A stretch of DNA of 24,870 nucleotides. Origin: Actinomycetes bacterium (GTDB lineage: Bacteria > Actinomycetota > Acidimicrobiia > Acidimicrobiales > RAAP-2). Positions 22,480 through 24,870 of the stretch are shown piece after piece. Where the stretch lies: NCBI GenBank assembly GCA_021805305.1, contig JAJZFO010000295.1, forward strand, positions 1 through 24,870, in the 5' to 3' direction. The notes below the pieces were generated by a model. It saw nothing but the letters and a program-made list of their open reading frames with translations. It did no database searches and had not been told where the DNA came from. The translations under genes were made by a program, and so were the position numbers. Positions within the stretch are counted from its first letter, which is position 1. Each line of letters starts with the position of its first letter.

Positions 22480-24536
22480 CGCAGCCACCCGACGCCGCCG
22501 AGATCGGGCGCCTGGGCACCGAGCAGGTCCGACCCGAGCTCGCCCGACTCGACGAGATGTCGGTGAGCGAACTGGTCGACGTGATGTGCCTGGACGTGCA
22601 GCGGGTGCCCGACGCGCTGCTCGGCGCGGGCGAGGCCATCAAGGCGGCGGTGGCGGGTGTCGTCACGCAACTCGAACGCGGCGGACGACTGGTCTACGTC
22701 GGCGCGGGCACCGCGGGTCGTCTCGGCATGCTCGACGCGGCCGAAGCGGGACCCACCTTCAACGTGCGCGAGGGCCAGGTGATCGGGGTGCTGGCGGGCG
22801 GACTGCGCGCCTTCGACGTGCCACGCGAGAACGCCGAGGACGACGTCGACGGTGGGGCGCAGGCCGTTGGCGACCTCGACGTCGGCGAACTCGACTGCGT
22901 CGTGGGGATCTCGGCCAGTGGTCGAACGCCCTTCGTGCTCGGGGCCATCGCCGCCGCCCGGGAACGAGGCGCCCTGACCGTGGGCCTCTCGTGCAACGAG
23001 CGCACGCCCCTCAGCGCATCCGTGGATCTGCCCATCGAGGTCGCCGTGGGTCCCGAGCTCATCGCCGGTTCCACGCGGATGAATTCCGGCACCGCCCAGA
23101 AGCTCGTGTTGAACATCCTCTCGACCGCGGCGATGGTCCGACTGGGCAAGACCTACGGCAACTTGATGGTTGACGTGCGCCCCACGAACGAGAAGCTGCG
23201 CTTCCGAGCGACGCGCATCGTCGCCGAGATCACCGGGGCGAGCGAGGACCTCGTCACCCGGGCGCTCACCGCGTGCGAGTGGCGCCCCAAGGTGGCCGCC
23301 GCCATGATCATCGGCGAGCTCGACGCCCGCGCGGCGAGCGACTTGCTGGACGCGCACCAGGGCCGCTTGCGTGAGGCCCTCGACGCGATGGCGCCCCGGG
23401 TCACCCCGGGTCGGCGCGGCGGCGCGGCGGCGCGGCGGCGACTCGGCGTCGCGGCGGCCTTCGTCGACGGCGAGCTCATCGGCGGTGACGTCGAGGTCGA
23501 CGCGCAGCGGATCGTCGCCGTGGGGCTACCCGGTGAGGGTCACGGCATCGCGATTCCCGGCTTCGTCGACGCCCAGATCAATGGCTACTTCGGCATCGAC
23601 CTGCTCAACGCCGACGTCGAGGAGATCCTGCTCATGGGCGACGCGCTCGCGCGTGACGGCGTGATCGCCTACCAGCCCACGTTGATCACCAGCGACTTCG
23701 ACCAGTTGCGGCGAGCGGCCTCACGCGTCGCCGAGGCGCGCCGTCGCACCACTTCGGGCGCTCGTATCCTGGGTACCCATCTCGAGGGACCATTCCTCTC
23801 GCACCGCCGCGCGGGGACCCACCCCGTCAACCACCTGCGCGCACCCGACCCCGAATTATTGAGCGCCCTACTCGGTCTCGAGGGCGTCACGATGATGACC
23901 ATCGCGCCGGAGTTGCCCGGCGCGCTCGAGCTCATCGCCACCTGCGTCGACCGCGGGGTCCGGGTGTCGCTCGGTCACAGCGCCGCAACCAGCGTCGAGG
24001 CCCAGCGGGGCTTCGACGCGGGCGCGCGGGCAGTCACGCACCTCTACAACGCGATGGAACCCATGAGCGCCCGCTCGGCCGGCCTCGCCGGCGTGGCGCT
24101 GTCGCGACCCGACGTCGCCGTCCAATTGATCGCTGACGGCGTGCACGTGTCCGAGGAGATGCTGCGCCTGGCGTTCTCGGCGGGGAGGCAACGCTGCATC
24201 CTGGTCAGCGACGCCATCGCCGCCGCCGGCGTCGAGCGCGACGTCGTCCAACTCGGCGACGTCACCGTCTTGATCAACGACGGGGAGGCGCGTCGCGTCG
24301 ACGGCACACTCGCCGGGAGCATCGGCAAGTTGCGTGACGGATTGACGCACGTGCGCCAACTGGGCGTCGAGCCACTCGACGCCCTGCGCGCGGTCATCAC
24401 GCGGCCCGCCACATTGATCGGCGTCAACGATCTGGCGTCCCTACGACCCGGTCAACGCGCCAACTGTCTCATCGTCGACGACGACCTGCGCATCACGGGC
24501 CGCGTGCACGAGGGCGACGCCATTGACGTCGCGTGA
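22476..24536 (+). CDS. murQ-nagA: MurQ-NagA fusion: MurNAc-6-P etherase joined to GlcNAc-6-P deacetylase
   Basis: A 686-residue two-enzyme protein. Residues 1-302 are a full MurQ: SIS-fold GAGTAGRLGMLDAAEAGPTF with catalytic-region Glu90, ENAEDD with Glu121, GISASGRTPF, and NSGTAQKLVLN. It converts MurNAc-6-P to GlcNAc-6-P plus D-lactate. Residues about 323-686 are NagA: PGFVDAQINGYFGID (the Q-x-N form as in E. coli), HLEGPFLSHRRAGTHP with metal-ligand Glu437, LGHSAA (His501), THLYNAM (His522) and VSDAIAAAG with catalytic Asp579. It removes acetate to give GlcN-6-P. The NagA N-terminal sandwich is rather short. The linker 303-322 is Arg/Ala/Gly-rich and encoded by an 8-bp tandem repeat. The GTG start overlaps the previous stop (GTGA). 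No internal stop separates the halves. Confidence 0.92.
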   Translation: MTQPPDAAEIGRLGTEQVRPELARLDEMSVSELVDVMCLDVQRVPDALLGAGEAIKAAVAGVVTQLERGGRLVYVGAGTAGRLGMLDAAEAGPTFNVREGQVIGVLAGGLRAFDVPRENAEDDVDGGAQAVGDLDVGELDCVVGISASGRTPFVLGAIAAARERGALTVGLSCNERTPLSASVDLPIEVAVGPELIAGSTRMNSGTAQKLVLNILSTAAMVRLGKTYGNLMVDVRPTNEKLRFRATRIVAEITGASEDLVTRALTACEWRPKVAAAMIIGELDARAASDLLDAHQGRLREALDAMAPRVTPGRRGGAAARRRLGVAAAFVDGELIGGDVEVDAQRIVAVGLPGEGHGIAIPGFVDAQINGYFGIDLLNADVEEILLMGDALARDGVIAYQPTLITSDFDQLRRAASRVAEARRRTTSGARILGTHLEGPFLSHRRAGTHPVNHLRAPDPELLSALLGLEGVTMMTIAPELPGALELIATCVDRGVRVSLGHSAATSVEAQRGFDAGARAVTHLYNAMEPMSARSAGLAGVALSRPDVAVQLIADGVHVSEEMLRLAFSAGRQRCILVSDAIAAAGVERDVVQLGDVTVLINDGEARRVDGTLAGSIGKLRDGLTHVRQLGVEPLDALRAVITRPATLIGVNDLASLRPGQRANCLIVDDDLRITGRVHEGDAIDVA
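23413..23440 (+). repeat. 8-bp tandem repeat (GGCGCGGC x3.5) in the MurQ-NagA linker
   Basis: Three exact copies of GGCGCGGC and a half copy run from 23413 to 23440 and encode the R-R-G-G-A-A-A-R-R-R linker between the two enzyme domains. Eight is not a multiple of three, so gain or loss of one unit would shift the frame after MurQ; a one-unit gain would read into a stop at 23664. Confidence 0.85.
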
Positions 24537-24555
24537 CGACGCGGGTGAGCTCCCG

Positions 24556-24870
24556 GTGAGCGCGCACCGCCCCGGCGACGACGTCGACCGTAGCGAGGTC
24601 GGCGAGTCCACGCGCCTGCTCATCGAGCGGGAGCTCTCGCGGGCCTTGCGCGGCGAGGTCTGCTTCGACGCCGCCACTCGCGCCGTCTACGCCACGGATT
24701 CGTCGAACTACCGCCAAGTCCCCCTCGGCGTCGTCTTCGCGCGCGACGAGGATGACGTGGTGCGCACCGTCGAGATCTGCGCGCGACACGGCGCGCCGAT
24801 CATGGGACGCGGCGCCGGGACGAGCCTGGCGGGCCAGGCCTGCAACGTCGCGGTCGTCATCGACATGAGT
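24556..24870 (+). CDS. FAD-binding oxidoreductase, GlcD/D-lactate dehydrogenase type (5' part)
   Basis: The first 105 residues of a flavoprotein; the gene runs off the window. The PCMH-type FAD domain begins clearly: AVYATDSSNYRQVPLGVVFA, then DEDDVVRTVEICARHGAPIM and GRGAGTSLAGQA, the loop that binds the FAD diphosphate. This N-terminal form is typical of large FAD plus iron-sulfur dehydrogenases annotated as GlcD or D-lactate dehydrogenase. Only 19 bases follow the MurQ-NagA stop, so it is probably co-transcribed. Since MurQ releases D-lactate, oxidation of that lactate to pyruvate is a natural role, but glycolate or another 2-hydroxyacid is possible. GTG 24556 is chosen; a TTG at 24523 overlapping the previous gene is an alternative start. 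Confidence 0.82.
   Translation, partial: MSAHRPGDDVDRSEVGESTRLLIERELSRALRGEVCFDAATRAVYATDSSNYRQVPLGVVFARDEDDVVRTVEICARHGAPIMGRGAGTSLAGQACNVAVVIDMS

Noticed and set aside
22412..23173. Arg-rich rightward open frame overlapping murQ
   Set aside because: Shadow frame of a GC-rich gene with no motif; murQ in the other frame has all catalytic segments.

Overview
The window is GC-rich, double-stranded chromosomal DNA, most likely from an actinobacterium. Acidimicrobiia is my best guess, based on base composition, many GTG starts, 4-base GTGA/ATGA stop-start overlaps and several apparently leaderless genes; no marker gene here fixes the taxonomy. I see no tRNA, rRNA, CRISPR array, insertion sequence or prophage.

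Left part (1-12.6 kb) is a mosaic of small independent units: a truncated secreted Fn3 protein; a DHA1-type MFS transporter divergent from a DHA2 efflux pump with its own MarR regulator; a single-domain rhodanese; a GNAT acetyltransferase; a second DHA2 pump divergent from a TetR regulator; a decayed VOC/PhnB-like pseudogene; a DinB-like protein; a DUF2892 membrane protein; a stand-alone Smr protein; glycerol kinase; a PAP2 phosphatase; a PadR regulator; and a VOC protein. Several units have clear palindromic operators. Two nearly identical CsoR/CstR-type palindromes, 4.3 kb apart, precede the rhodanese and the DUF2892 gene. These are the two halves of E. coli YgaP, so they look like a dispersed persulfide-responsive regulon.

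Right part (12.6-24.9 kb) is the main interest: a divergent peptidoglycan amino-sugar salvage locus. Leftward lies an operon for an oligopeptide-type ABC importer (solute-binding protein, two permeases, two ATPases) with anhydro-MurNAc kinase (anmK) inserted between permease and ATPase genes. It is followed by a PQ-loop/SWEET-like membrane protein and perhaps the VOC gene. Rightward lie a GntR/HutC-type regulator fused to a GNAT acetyltransferase, a beta-lactamase-fold amidase resembling Bacillus AmiE, a MurQ etherase fused to NagA deacetylase, and the start of a GlcD/D-lactate-dehydrogenase-type flavoprotein. 

Together they could import muropeptides, strip the peptide, phosphorylate anhydro-MurNAc, split MurNAc-6-P into GlcNAc-6-P and D-lactate, deacetylate the sugar phosphate to GlcN-6-P, and oxidise the lactate. 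Both divergent promoters carry the same module, TTGAC(T/C)(G/A)GACCAA followed by a TAnnnT -10 at 17-bp spacing. It resembles DasR/NagR sites and suggests one regulator controls both arms. The two gene fusions and the 8-bp tandem repeat in the MurQ-NagA linker are the least conventional features.
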